A stretch of 11,899 bases of DNA from Promethearchaeota archaeon (GTDB lineage Archaea > Asgardarchaeota > Lokiarchaeia > Sigynarchaeales > SOKP01): the NCBI GenBank assembly GCA_016839655.1, contig JAEOTW010000133.1, positions 1 to 11,899 on the forward strand, in the 5' to 3' direction. Under the pieces are notes generated by a model. The model saw only the letters and a list, made by a program, of their open reading frames with translations. It did not search any database and had not been told where the DNA came from. A program made the translations under genes and the position numbers. Position 1 is the stretch's first letter. Each line of letters starts with the position of its first letter. Shown here in pieces: positions 1 through 7,004 of this stretch.

Positions 1-1
1 A

Positions 2-718
2 ATATTTGAAAACTTTTCTAACTTTATTGAATTGAAAGATTTTAGATCTTTTTTACTATTTACTCTAACTAGTCAAGTTCCAACTAATATATTAGCTCAA
101 ATCGGGTTAGGAGGTAATAAAGAAGTTATAAACTTACCTTATAATCCTCTATTTAATATTTATTATCAGAAAATTAATTTGATATCAGCAGGGTCTTTAA
201 TAATTTACGTAAAGAACGAGCCTATAACTGATAAATTTACATTAGAAAAAGATCATCAAATAATAAAAAATTTTCTAACTGCTAATGAAATGAATCTAGC
301 ATTTCGAGGTAAAGAAAAATTTCTCCTCCCGAAGATTAGTGATTGCTCAGCTTATAATAACAACGGAAAATCTAATTTAACAATTAAAGTTGACGATCTA
401 TTCCATTCATTAGAAAGTTTCTTAGCAGTAGCGGAACCAAATTTGCTCTTTGTTGTAGATGCTACTAATGAATCAGAATCTGATATATTATTTACGTTTA
501 ACATGGTGCCAGAGATATCCGGTCATATCGATCAAAGGGTTCTGAAAATCGATGTTTTTTTTGATAAGGACCATAAAACAAGAGATAAAACCTATTTAAA
601 AAGAGAAGAAGATTATACAATAAAATTTTTAAATGATATCAAAGAAATAAGTCATGCAGATACATATAAGTCAGCTTTTTCATTAATACTGCATGTAAAA
701 TCATTTTCAAAACCATAG
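2..718 (+). CDS. C-terminal part of an unrecognised protein, cut by the left edge
   Basis: The reading frame is open from base 2 to the TAG at 716-718 with no stop upstream, so about 238 codons of a longer gene are visible. The first possible start inside the window, TTG at 32, is preceded by ten more in-frame sense codons and is probably not the real start. I do not recognise the family. The visible part is mixed alpha/beta in character. It has a hydrophobic stretch near its beginning (FRSFLLFTL), a glycine-rich turn (QIGLGGNKE) and a charged C-terminal third rich in Lys, Asp and Glu. I see no transmembrane helix that is clearly long enough, no Cys-based metal site and no known catalytic motif. 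It is followed by a 248-base intergenic region, so it probably ends its own transcript. Coding is supported by length and lack of stops; function is unknown. Confidence 0.7.
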   Translation: MFENFSNFIELKDFRSFLLFTLTSQVPTNILAQIGLGGNKEVINLPYNPLFNIYYQKINLISAGSLIIYVKNEPITDKFTLEKDHQIIKNFLTANEMNLAFRGKEKFLLPKISDCSAYNNNGKSNLTIKVDDLFHSLESFLAVAEPNLLFVVDATNESESDILFTFNMVPEISGHIDQRVLKIDVFFDKDHKTRDKTYLKREEDYTIKFLNDIKEISHADTYKSAFSLILHVKSFSKP

Positions 719-966
719 TATGACTCAATTCTTTTTATTTCTTTCATCTTGATTTAGAATGTTAGATATAAAAAATATATATTAGTGTATTAATACTATT
801 ATTGCATTTATTAGATAGTTGATAGAATTATATTCGTTAACAATTAAGCGATTAATACAATTAAAGGATTAATATAATCAATTTATATATCATCCGACAA
901 AATATATTAAATATAATATTCAGTATTCAGTTTAATTTTAAATATCATGTAAAAAGGGTTGATAAA
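719..966 (+). promoter_or_regulatory. Intergenic region with AT-rich repeats ahead of the RHH gene
   Basis: No gene is seen in these 248 bases. T-rich sequence just after the upstream stop (723-748) may end the upstream transcript. A 12-base AT-rich word occurs three times in similar form: attaatactatt (789-800), attaatacaatt (851-862) and attaatataatc (868-879). The last two are 17 bases apart and each is preceded by g. A tandem tattcag pair lies at 917-930. A TATA-like stretch at 901-920 lies at a suitable distance to start transcription about 30 bases before the ATG at 967. Repeats directly ahead of a DNA-binding regulator would fit an autoregulatory operator, but such low-complexity AT sequence can produce chance matches. 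Confidence 0.35.
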
Positions 967-1170
967 ATGAAGATTATTACAATAAATTTACCAGAAAAGT
1001 ATTTGCATGCAATTCAAATTTTAAATGACATGGGGGTTTATCCTTCCCGGAGTGAGGCGATAAGAATTGCTTTGAATGAATTTTTAGCGAAAGAATTAAA
1101 AATGTACAACGATCTCGATGATCATAGCTTTAAAATGCTTATAAGAAGCAAAACTAATAAAAAAAATTAA
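967..1170 (+). CDS. Ribbon-helix-helix (CopG/Arc-type) DNA-binding regulator
   Basis: This 67-residue protein has the layout of a CopG/Arc-type regulator. A short beta-strand at residues 2-8 (KIITINL) would pair with a second subunit and enter the DNA major groove. Helix 1 covers about 10-23. The turn and helix 2 contain PSRSEAIRIALNEFL (about 26-40), a pattern close to the common PSRSEAIR signature of archaeal RHH proteins. The remaining charged tail (about 41-67) has no recognised domain. RHH proteins act as dimers and usually bind tandem or inverted repeats near their own promoters. The repeats at 789-879 are candidates here. No toxin-like partner follows: the next gene is a transporter 155 bases away, so an antitoxin role is not supported. 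The ATG is preceded by an AAGGG-containing stretch that may serve as a weak ribosome binding site. The regulated genes are unknown; the MFS operon downstream is a possible target. Confidence 0.85.
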   Translation: MKIITINLPEKYLHAIQILNDMGVYPSRSEAIRIALNEFLAKELKMYNDLDDHSFKMLIRSKTNKKN

Positions 1171-1179
1171 TCTTATCTC

Positions 1180-1186
1180 TTTTTTT
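1180..1186 (+). terminator. T-tract after the RHH gene
   Basis: A run of seven T begins ten bases after the stop of the RHH gene and sits in a wider T-rich stretch. There is no evident hairpin. Archaeal RNA polymerases commonly terminate at such U-rich tracts, so this is a plausible terminator that separates the regulator from the MFS operon. Confidence 0.35.
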
Positions 1187-1325
1187 CATTTTAGAATTTA
1201 AATCTCTAGGTTTTAATGTATTATCTTTAATTCACTTGATTTCCCAAAATGAATTAATTAAAAAATTAAATAGAAAAAAGACATAATAAAATTGATCTAT
1301 TAATATCTAAAATTGTTAACGAATC

Positions 1326-2594
1326 ATGAAATATTTAAAATCTACGCAAATACTGACTTTATTAACTCTTTTCTCAAGTGCCTTGTTTAGCATAATAAGC
1401 CCCATGGCAGAAGAGATTTCTTTTACTTTGAATTTTAATGAAAATCAAGTACCATTCATAAATTCAATGTTTTTAATAGTTGGTGCTGTTAGTTCTCTTA
1501 TATGGGCAATTTTAGGAGACAAAACTTCAAGGAAAGTATTACTTGTTATTTCAACCCTCGAATGGTCAGTTCTCACGCTACTTACAATTTTCTCTACTAA
1601 TTTTCTTTCTTTATTAACATTTCAATTAATTACAGCAATAGGATTTGGGGCAGCATTACCGCTAATCTTCTCCTTAACAATAGATTTAGTTGATCCAAAA
1701 AACCGCGGAAAAAAATTTGGGACTTTATCAGCTGTTTATGTTTTAGGTAATGGATTAGGACAAATCCTTTCGGGATTCTTAATAGATTACTACACATGGC
1801 AAATGCCACTTTTAATTATTTCTATAAGTGGGTTTGTTTGTACGGGATTGTTATTTTTAGTTAAAGAGCCTTTAAGAGGAAGCACAGATGACCTCTATAA
1901 ATCAATTGAAGAGGGTGCTCTTGGAATAGGATATAAAATTAAGATAAAAGACCTTAAGCAAATTTGGAAAATCAAATCAACTTTATGGATATTATTATTG
2001 AATTTTACCATGTTTATCTCTATAGGTGCCATATCATCATTTTTTATTTCAATGTTGAAAAATGATTTTGATCTGACTTCAACTATAGCAACTTTAGTAT
2101 TAATTTTAGTATTTGGTTCTCAAGTTCCCGCAGGGCCTCTCTTTGGTAAATGGGGAGATAAAAAATATGAGACTGAAAAGAAAGGAAGGATGAAAGTTGT
2201 GCTAATATGTCTTTTATCTGGCTCAATTTTATATATTATAGCTTATTCACTATTTTTTATTTCGACAGAATTACCTTTTATTATTATGTTTATTATCCTT
2301 ACAATAGGAGGTGCCTTTTTATTCGGGGGTATTGACCCGTTAACGCAAGCTACTCTCGGAATCAACCCTCCACAGATTAGATCAACAATTTATTCTATCA
2401 ATTATTTGACCTACACTTTTGGACGTAGTATAAGTTTACTACTTCTTGGCCAATTCTTCATTATCTTTAATAACTTTTATAGTCCAGGTTATTTGATTTT
2501 ATCGATAATGGCTCTATTATGCTCGTTAACTCTTATCCCTATTTTAAAAACACTACCAAGAGATATTGAGAATATAAAATCGAATATAATTTAA
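1326..2594 (+). CDS. MFS transporter, 12-helix, substrate unknown
   Basis: The 422-residue product is hydrophobic throughout, with about twelve predicted transmembrane segments, the usual size for the major facilitator superfamily. The loop between helices 2 and 3 carries GDKTSRK (about 64-70), a form of the MFS motif A. The second half repeats it as GKWGDKK, as expected from the two-fold pseudo-symmetry. GNGLGQILSGF (about 141-151) lies in the helix 5 region and resembles the Gly-rich motif C of MFS proteins. DPKNRGKKFG just before it resembles the loop seen in Spinster-like members. The longest soluble loop, about residues 181-210, separates the two six-helix bundles. The stop is only 28 bases from the ferredoxin-domain gene, so the two are probably co-transcribed. 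No clear ribosome binding site precedes the ATG, and AT-rich TATA-like sequence at 1282-1308 may be its promoter. Direction of transport and substrate cannot be read from the sequence. Confidence 0.92.
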   Translation: MKYLKSTQILTLLTLFSSALFSIISPMAEEISFTLNFNENQVPFINSMFLIVGAVSSLIWAILGDKTSRKVLLVISTLEWSVLTLLTIFSTNFLSLLTFQLITAIGFGAALPLIFSLTIDLVDPKNRGKKFGTLSAVYVLGNGLGQILSGFLIDYYTWQMPLLIISISGFVCTGLLFLVKEPLRGSTDDLYKSIEEGALGIGYKIKIKDLKQIWKIKSTLWILLLNFTMFISIGAISSFFISMLKNDFDLTSTIATLVLILVFGSQVPAGPLFGKWGDKKYETEKKGRMKVVLICLLSGSILYIIAYSLFFISTELPFIIMFIILTIGGAFLFGGIDPLTQATLGINPPQIRSTIYSINYLTYTFGRSISLLLLGQFFIIFNNFYSPGYLILSIMALLCSLTLIPILKTLPRDIENIKSNII

Positions 2595-2622
2595 TTTACT
2601 TTTTTTTATATAAAGAATTATC

Positions 2623-3330
2623 ATGGAAATAAAGACTGACTTGTGTATAGGGTGTGGGCAATGTATAATTATTTGTCCAGTTCAAGCTATAAGACTAATA
2701 GATAATAAAGCGATAATAGATCAGGATCTATGTGTTGAATGTGCAGTGTGCTATCGAGATGCGGGATGTCCTGTTAACGCAATTAGGTTGAAGCGATTGA
2801 AGTGGCCAAGAATAATTAGGAGTCCATTAAGTAATGTAATGGCTACCCATAAAATTACAGGGATCCCCGGAAGGGGTACTGAAGAGATGAAGACTAATGA
2901 TGTAACAAACCGTTTTAACACTAATGAAATCGGAGTTTCTATTGAATTAGGTAGACCCGGGGTGGGGGCTCACCTTAGAGATATTGAACTTTTCACTACA
3001 AAACTTTCTAGAATTGGTGTTGAATATGAAGAACAGAGTCCAGTAACAGCAATTATAATTGATAAAGAAGGTCATATCAAAGATGACATTAAAGATGAAT
3101 TTGTTCTCTCAGCATTTATTGAATTAAAAATACCTAGAGAGAAAATTAGTCAGGTTTTACAAATAATAAGAGATGTAGAAGAAGAAATTGATACAGTATT
3201 TACTGTTGGCATAATTTCAAGGGTAAAAGAAAATAACTTTGACCCTATCGTAAAGATATTATCACAACAAGGATTTGAAATTAAACCTAATGCAAAAGTC
3301 AACATTGGATTAGGTAAAATATTGAAATAA
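2623..3330 (+). CDS. Two-[4Fe-4S] ferredoxin-domain protein, 6-hydroxynicotinate reductase-like annotation family
   Basis: Residues 1-58 form a bacterial-type ferredoxin domain. The first cluster motif has Cys 8, 11, 14 and 18. The second has Cys 37, 40, 43 and 49, with five residues between the last two cysteines rather than the classical three. Residues about 65-235 are a separate conserved domain with the signatures GIPGRGTEEMKTNDVT (80-95) and ELGRPGVGAH (108-117), and a predicted alpha/beta C-terminal part. From memory, proteins with this architecture are often automatically annotated as 6-hydroxynicotinate reductase. I regard that activity as unproven here, since no nicotinate-degradation gene is nearby. 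The clusters imply electron transfer in the cytoplasm. The gene lies 28 bases after the MFS transporter and 16 bases before the Cys/His protein, so the three look like one operon. I recall the downstream gene as a usual partner of this family. Confidence 0.85.
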   Translation: MEIKTDLCIGCGQCIIICPVQAIRLIDNKAIIDQDLCVECAVCYRDAGCPVNAIRLKRLKWPRIIRSPLSNVMATHKITGIPGRGTEEMKTNDVTNRFNTNEIGVSIELGRPGVGAHLRDIELFTTKLSRIGVEYEEQSPVTAIIIDKEGHIKDDIKDEFVLSAFIELKIPREKISQVLQIIRDVEEEIDTVFTVGIISRVKENNFDPIVKILSQQGFEIKPNAKVNIGLGKILK

Positions 3331-3346
3331 GAAGGTAAGGGGAATA

Positions 3347-3940
3347 ATGACACATTCATTACATAGAAAAGGCAAAAAAGCAGATTTACAAAAAGATTAT
3401 GTTATTTTAGCTATGCTAGCTAAAGGAATCAATGATAAATTTCCTGATTCGCGCCATAGGTTAATACAAATTGGTGAAATTCTAAATGAATATAATCCTA
3501 TAAATATACTTCCTAAAGAACTTTGGAAGGTTTCTCCTGTTATCACAGCAACTTATACTGATATAAAAACTGTGAAAAAACTAATAAAAACTCTTAAAAA
3601 AGAAGATTTAGGGATCTCTATCGTTGTGAGTGGATTACTTGAAGAAATTCAAAAGATGGCATCCAAAATTGATCTAAAATTGCATACCGTCCATTATTCT
3701 TTAGGTATCTTTGGGAAAAAAGAGTTACTGCCTTCAGATAAAATTTTAGAAATTACAACAATGTGCGGGCATCATTGTATCTCACCGCAATCTGTTTTGT
3801 ATTATGTGAAATTGATTAGAGATAAAAAAATCTCGGTAGAAAAAGCAGCAGAAAAATTAAAAAAGCCTTGTGTTTGTGGAATTTTCAATCTCTCTAGAGC
3901 TGTGCAAATCCTTAATATAATAGCTAAAGATTCTTCTTAA
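3347..3940 (+). CDS. Conserved Cys/His-rich protein paired with the ferredoxin-domain protein
   Basis: The 197-residue product has no function known to me, but its ends are distinctive. It begins MTHSLHRKG, contains VVSGL (93-97) and LHTVHYSLGIFGK (112-124), then has a Cys/His cluster TTMCGHHC (Cys140, His142, His143, Cys144). It ends with KPCVCGIFN (Cys175, Cys177). I recall proteins with the same start, a TTMCGH motif and a PCVCGIFN end beside ferredoxin-domain proteins like the upstream one, which supports a joint role. The Cys and His residues could bind a metal or a shared Fe-S cluster; this is inference. There is no signal peptide or membrane segment. The ATG is preceded by a good archaeal-type ribosome binding site (aaggtaagggg, 3332-3342), the clearest in the window. 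That fits translation from an internal position of a polycistronic message. Confidence 0.8.
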   Translation: MTHSLHRKGKKADLQKDYVILAMLAKGINDKFPDSRHRLIQIGEILNEYNPINILPKELWKVSPVITATYTDIKTVKKLIKTLKKEDLGISIVVSGLLEEIQKMASKIDLKLHTVHYSLGIFGKKELLPSDKILEITTMCGHHCISPQSVLYYVKLIRDKKISVEKAAEKLKKPCVCGIFNLSRAVQILNIIAKDSS

Positions 3941-4019
3941 TTTTTAAAATAAGTAATTCATATCTCAAGATATAAATAGTCAATTAATTTATTTTCAATT
4001 AGAAAAAAAGGAATTCAAG

Positions 4020-4054
4020 TATTATATTCGTACAACGAAAATAGATATAAAGGT
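4020..4054 (+). promoter_or_regulatory. TATA-like box and ribosome binding site of the COG2085 gene
   Basis: A TATA-like tattatatt (4020-4028) lies 34-42 bases before the ATG at 4062, which predicts a short leader of about ten bases. An aaggt (4050-4054) seven bases before the ATG may be the ribosome binding site. The same ggtaaaatt spacer precedes the ATG of the M28 peptidase gene at 10872. Confidence 0.35.
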
Positions 4055-4061
4055 AAAATTA

Positions 4062-4700
4062 ATGAAAATAGCAATTATAGGAACAGGAAGATTAGGGAGT
4101 ACTTTAGGGAAAATTTGGGCAGAAAAAGGACACATGATTATGTTTGGCTCTCAAGATCCCCAGAAAGCAATAAAGTTAGCTAATTCAATCGGATTCAATG
4201 CAACTGGAGGAACATATGAAGAAGCTTCAAAATTTAGTGAAATAATCATTCTAGCAGTTCCATGGTCAGGCGCAAAAGAATCAATCAAAAAAGCTGGAGA
4301 TTTAAAAGATAAGATTATTGTAGATTCTACTACTACTGCTGCACCCCATTTAGGAGGACCTTTAATAGTACCTACTCCATCTGCTGCAGAAAAAGTTGCA
4401 AAATGGGCAGTAGGCGCTAAAGTAATAAAAGCAGTTCATACTATTGGAGTAGATAGTTTAACTAAATTACAATTTGGTTCCCAACAAGCAAGTTTATTTG
4501 TTTGTGGTGATTATTTGGACGCAAAATCAAAATTGAAGCAATTAGGACTCGATCTCGGTTTTGAAGTTATTGATGTTGGACCACTTACAAATGCTAGACT
4601 TATCGAACCTTTAGCAATGCTTTGGATTGAATTAGCTTATAATCAAGGAATGGGGACAGATATTACCTTTAAATTATTAAGACGTAGGAAGGCAAAATAA
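4062..4700 (+). CDS. COG2085 NAD(P)-binding protein, F420:NADP oxidoreductase-like
   Basis: The 212-residue product is a single Rossmann-type domain. It opens MKIAIIGTGRLGS, a GxGxxG dinucleotide loop at 7-12, and FGSQDPQKA follows strand 2 (about 28-36). A Ser after this strand, rather than Asp or Glu, and nearby Lys favour NADP(H) over NAD. The C-terminal segment with DVGPLTNARLIEPLAMLW and a LRRR end is the typical finish of COG2085. That family includes archaeal F420H2:NADP oxidoreductase (Fno/NpdG) as well as related bacterial proteins and the reductase domain of STEAP proteins. Fno moves hydride between reduced coenzyme F420 and NADP in the cytoplasm. Whether this member uses F420 cannot be decided by eye, and the N-terminus is not the exact GGTGDQG form of classical Fno. 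The gene stands alone between two gaps of more than 100 bases, with an alcohol dehydrogenase next on the same strand. Confidence 0.85.
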   Translation: MKIAIIGTGRLGSTLGKIWAEKGHMIMFGSQDPQKAIKLANSIGFNATGGTYEEASKFSEIIILAVPWSGAKESIKKAGDLKDKIIVDSTTTAAPHLGGPLIVPTPSAAEKVAKWAVGAKVIKAVHTIGVDSLTKLQFGSQQASLFVCGDYLDAKSKLKQLGLDLGFEVIDVGPLTNARLIEPLAMLWIELAYNQGMGTDITFKLLRRRKAK

Positions 4701-4737
4701 CTAATTTACTAATTTAATTTTTCTCTTTTCTATGTCA

Positions 4738-4746
4738 TTTTTTTTT
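4738..4746 (+). terminator. T-tract after the COG2085 gene
   Basis: Nine T in a row lie 38 bases after the stop, at the end of a T-rich stretch starting near 4712. No hairpin is evident. This fits an archaeal oligo-T terminator that separates the gene from the alcohol dehydrogenase. Confidence 0.4.
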
Positions 4747-4823
4747 GCGGTAGATTTCAGTTAAGTTATAACTTTAACCTATAAAATAAAATTAATTTAA
4801 AAATTATAAATAATCATAGGTAG

Positions 4824-4834
4824 ATTATATTTTA
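4824..4834 (+). promoter_or_regulatory. TATA-like box of the alcohol dehydrogenase gene
   Basis: The sequence attatatttta is centred about 31 bases before the ATG at 4860. With the usual archaeal distance of about 25-27 bases from box to transcription start, the transcript would begin within a few bases of the ATG, so it would be nearly leaderless. No ribosome binding site is visible, which agrees. Confidence 0.4.
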
Positions 4835-4859
4835 ATAAATATTGATTTATGAATGAGAT

Positions 4860-5909
4860 ATGCGAGTTGCTAGATATTATAGTAATAATGATGTAAGGAC
4901 TGACGATATACTAAAACCAATAATTGGTTCCGGAGAATTCATGGTTAAAGTAAAAAGATCGGGAATCTGTGGATCTGATATACTAGAATACTATAGAAAA
5001 GCAAAAATGAAAAAGTTGGGAGTAAGTTCTTTGATTTTAGGCCATGAGATTGCTGGAGACATAGTAGAGAAAAGTGAGGCTATAAAGCACCTTAGTGTGG
5101 GAGATCGTGTTTTTGTATCGCACCATGTTCCTTGTTTTGAATGTCATTATTGTAAACAAGGACATCATACTGCGTGTGATTTGCTACATAATACAAATTT
5201 TGATCCTGGTGGTTTCGCTGAATATGTCAGGGTACCTAAAATCAATATAGAAAAAAGAGGTGTATATGTATTAGATAATAATGTCTCATATGAGGAAGCC
5301 GTTTTTATTGAGCCATTAGGATGTGTTTGTCGAGCACAACGTTTATCAAATGTTAAAAAAGGGATGACTGTCTTGATTTTAGGATGTGGGGCATCTGGGT
5401 TATTACATGTAAAATTAGCAAAACTTAGAGGTGCTAAAAAGGTTATTGCAACTGATATTAATGAATTCCGGTTACAAAAAGCACTGGAATTCGGAGCTGA
5501 TGAAGTTTTTAACGCAGGTAGAGATCTACCAAATGAAATTAAAAAGATCAACAACTATATATTAGCTGATATCGTGATAGTTTGTACGGGAGCTTTATCA
5601 GCAGCAAACCAAGCATTGGAATGTGCAGCACCGGGAAGTAAAATCATATTTTTTGCAGTTCCAGAACCAGGGATAAATTTAGAAGTTCCGATAAACCGAT
5701 ACTGGAGAAATGAAATTACAATTCTGACTTCTTACGGTGCGGCTCCAGAAGACCTTGATGAAGCATACAATTGGATACTCTCAAAGAGGATTAATGTTGT
5801 AGATTTAATTACTCATCGATTCCCCCTCAGCAAAGCTGGTGAGGCATTTAGAGTAGTATGCGAAGCTGGTGAATCAATTAAAGTAATTTTTGACATGGAA
5901 CTAGATTAA
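4860..5909 (+). CDS. Zinc-dependent medium-chain alcohol/polyol dehydrogenase
   Basis: The 349-residue product has the full layout of the zinc-containing MDR family. The N-terminal GroES-like domain has the catalytic zinc ligands Cys37, His62-Glu63 (GHEIAGDI) and Glu151 (EPLGC). The structural zinc lobe has Cys92, Cys95, Cys98 and Cys106. The Rossmann domain has GCGASG at 175-180 and Asp199 at the end of strand 2, which favours NAD over NADP. Such enzymes oxidise alcohols or polyols or reduce the matching carbonyls. The sorbitol/threonine dehydrogenase branch is the closest in general layout, but the substrate is not readable. No other in-frame ATG lies just upstream, and two overlapping ATGs at 4849 and 4853 are out of frame, so 4860 is the likely start. 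The gene converges on the MBL gene with only 16 bases between the two stops. Confidence 0.93.
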   Translation: MRVARYYSNNDVRTDDILKPIIGSGEFMVKVKRSGICGSDILEYYRKAKMKKLGVSSLILGHEIAGDIVEKSEAIKHLSVGDRVFVSHHVPCFECHYCKQGHHTACDLLHNTNFDPGGFAEYVRVPKINIEKRGVYVLDNNVSYEEAVFIEPLGCVCRAQRLSNVKKGMTVLILGCGASGLLHVKLAKLRGAKKVIATDINEFRLQKALEFGADEVFNAGRDLPNEIKKINNYILADIVIVCTGALSAANQALECAAPGSKIIFFAVPEPGINLEVPINRYWRNEITILTSYGAAPEDLDEAYNWILSKRINVVDLITHRFPLSKAGEAFRVVCEAGESIKVIFDMELD

Positions 5910-5925
5910 TATCTTGAAAATTCGA

Positions 5926-6888
5926 TTATTTAAATTGATTACTTCTCTGGATATGCTTTCGAATTATCCAAGATTCCCATAAACTATATATCTCAAATAA
6001 AAAATCTTTTAATTTTTTTTTTGGGAAAAATATATCCATTTTAAGTAATTGACTAACAACCTCATCTTCTGATAACTTAGAAGAGTTTGATATTTTTAAC
6101 GCATTATCAACTTTTTTTTGATTTTCATTAATCTTAGTTCTCATATATTCAAAAGGGGTTGTATCTGGATTTTTTACTATATAAGAGTGGCTTGAAGTTA
6201 AAAATTTCGCGTAATTTAAAAAAATTGACTCTGCTTGATTAATATCTTCAATATATTGCGAAATTGAGGCTTCTTTAAATCCATACCAAGGACCAAAACC
6301 ATCAATCTCAGGTTTTGGTTTATCAAATCCAAGGCAACTAATATGAAACACCTTTTCTTTAGGTATTAAGAATCCAACGTGGGATCTCGAATGCCCGGGA
6401 AATGAGATTGTCTTTACTACTAAGTTCTCAAATTTTAGTGTTTCACCAGATTTGAAAGAATTTATATAGTTACAGTTATGAAACCCATTTATTTTTCCAA
6501 ATTTTTCAATAGTAGAATACTCTAAAGTTTCGTTAAAACCAAAACCTCTATAAAAATTACGAAGATCAAGCAAATAATTCGCTTCCGGGGTTGGAGCATG
6601 GATATTAACTCCAAGTTGCTCCCAAGCATATACATGAGAAGTATGGTCAATGTGTGCATGGGTACACACATAGTTTGAGACGGGACCATATATATCATTC
6701 AAATTTTTAATATATTTAGGTTCGATATTTAAATCAAGTGCTATCGTTTTTTTATTTCTAGCTTCTTTAGGTAAAATTAGAAGCCCATCACAACAAGAAA
6801 ATAAAAAGGGGACTTTCTTTTGATGGATTAGTAAAATGTCTTCTGTTACTTCCCAGATTTCAAGATTATCTATTATTGGAAGAGACAT
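5926..6888 (-). CDS. Metallo-beta-lactamase-fold hydrolase with a complete metal site
   Basis: The 320-residue product has the MBL signature THAHIDH with His77, His79, Asp81 and His82. It also has the third-strand histidine His166 in FPGHSRSHVG, acidic residues after SCLGFD (Asp189) that can bridge two metals, and a final His234 in TSSHS. All the usual ligands of a dinuclear, probably zinc, site are therefore present. The C-terminal part (about 240-320) is helical and charged, as in the family members that resemble glyoxalase II or teichoic-acid/quinolone hydrolases, where it shapes the substrate pocket. The substrate is not recognisable, and thioesters or phosphoesters are typical for the fold. 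There is no signal peptide, so it should be cytoplasmic. It ends 16 bases from the convergent alcohol dehydrogenase and is separated from the methyltransferase remnant upstream by 116 bases, with its own TATA-like box. Confidence 0.9.
   Translation of the reverse strand: MSLPIIDNLEIWEVTEDILLIHQKKVPFLFSCCDGLLILPKEARNKKTIALDLNIEPKYIKNLNDIYGPVSNYVCTHAHIDHTSHVYAWEQLGVNIHAPTPEANYLLDLRNFYRGFGFNETLEYSTIEKFGKINGFHNCNYINSFKSGETLKFENLVVKTISFPGHSRSHVGFLIPKEKVFHISCLGFDKPKPEIDGFGPWYGFKEASISQYIEDINQAESIFLNYAKFLTSSHSYIVKNPDTTPFEYMRTKINENQKKVDNALKISNSSKLSEDEVVSQLLKMDIFFPKKKLKDFLFEIYSLWESWIIRKHIQRSNQFK
6013..6022 (+). terminator. T10 tract downstream of the alcohol dehydrogenase, inside the opposing gene
   Basis: The 16-base gap after the alcohol dehydrogenase stop holds no T-tract. 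The first strong plus-strand tract is ten T at 6013-6022, about 100 bases on, where the minus strand encodes the lysine run PKKKLKD of the MBL protein. It may end the plus-strand transcript, giving overlapping antisense 3' ends. The base run itself is certain; the role is inferred. Confidence 0.25.
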
Positions 6889-6920
6889 GGATGTATTATT
6901 TCTTGATATTTATCCAAATT

Positions 6921-6930
6921 GTAATATAAA
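6921..6930 (-). promoter_or_regulatory. TATA-like box of the MBL hydrolase gene
   Basis: On the minus strand this reads tttatattac, 33-42 bases before the ATG at 6888. It predicts a leader of about ten bases. No ribosome binding site is visible before the ATG. Confidence 0.35.
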
Positions 6931-7004
6931 ATAAATAAAACTTTAATAAGTTGACTTTCATAAAATTTAAGTCAATTTAAAAGAATAATGAACATATTAT
7001 CATA

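Noticed and set aside
719..966. CRISPR array or origin of replication in the repeat-bearing gap
   Set aside because: The repeats are short, imperfect, unevenly spaced and AT-only, and no cas or replication gene is near.
967..2594. Toxin-antitoxin module built on the RHH protein
   Set aside because: The gene after the RHH protein is a 12-helix transporter and the gene before it ends 248 bases away; no toxin-like small protein is adjacent.
3150..3359. Minus-strand frame opposite the ferredoxin-domain gene
   Set aside because: It lies wholly over a well-supported gene and its start, has no motif, and looks like a shadow.
1326..3940. A nicotinate-degradation operon
   Set aside because: Only the ferredoxin-domain protein has a possible database label in that direction; no hydroxylase, enamidase or other pathway enzyme is present.
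5165..5554. Minus-strand frame of 129 codons inside the alcohol dehydrogenase gene
   Set aside because: The plus-strand gene has all zinc and dinucleotide motifs here; the reverse frame has no recognisable feature.
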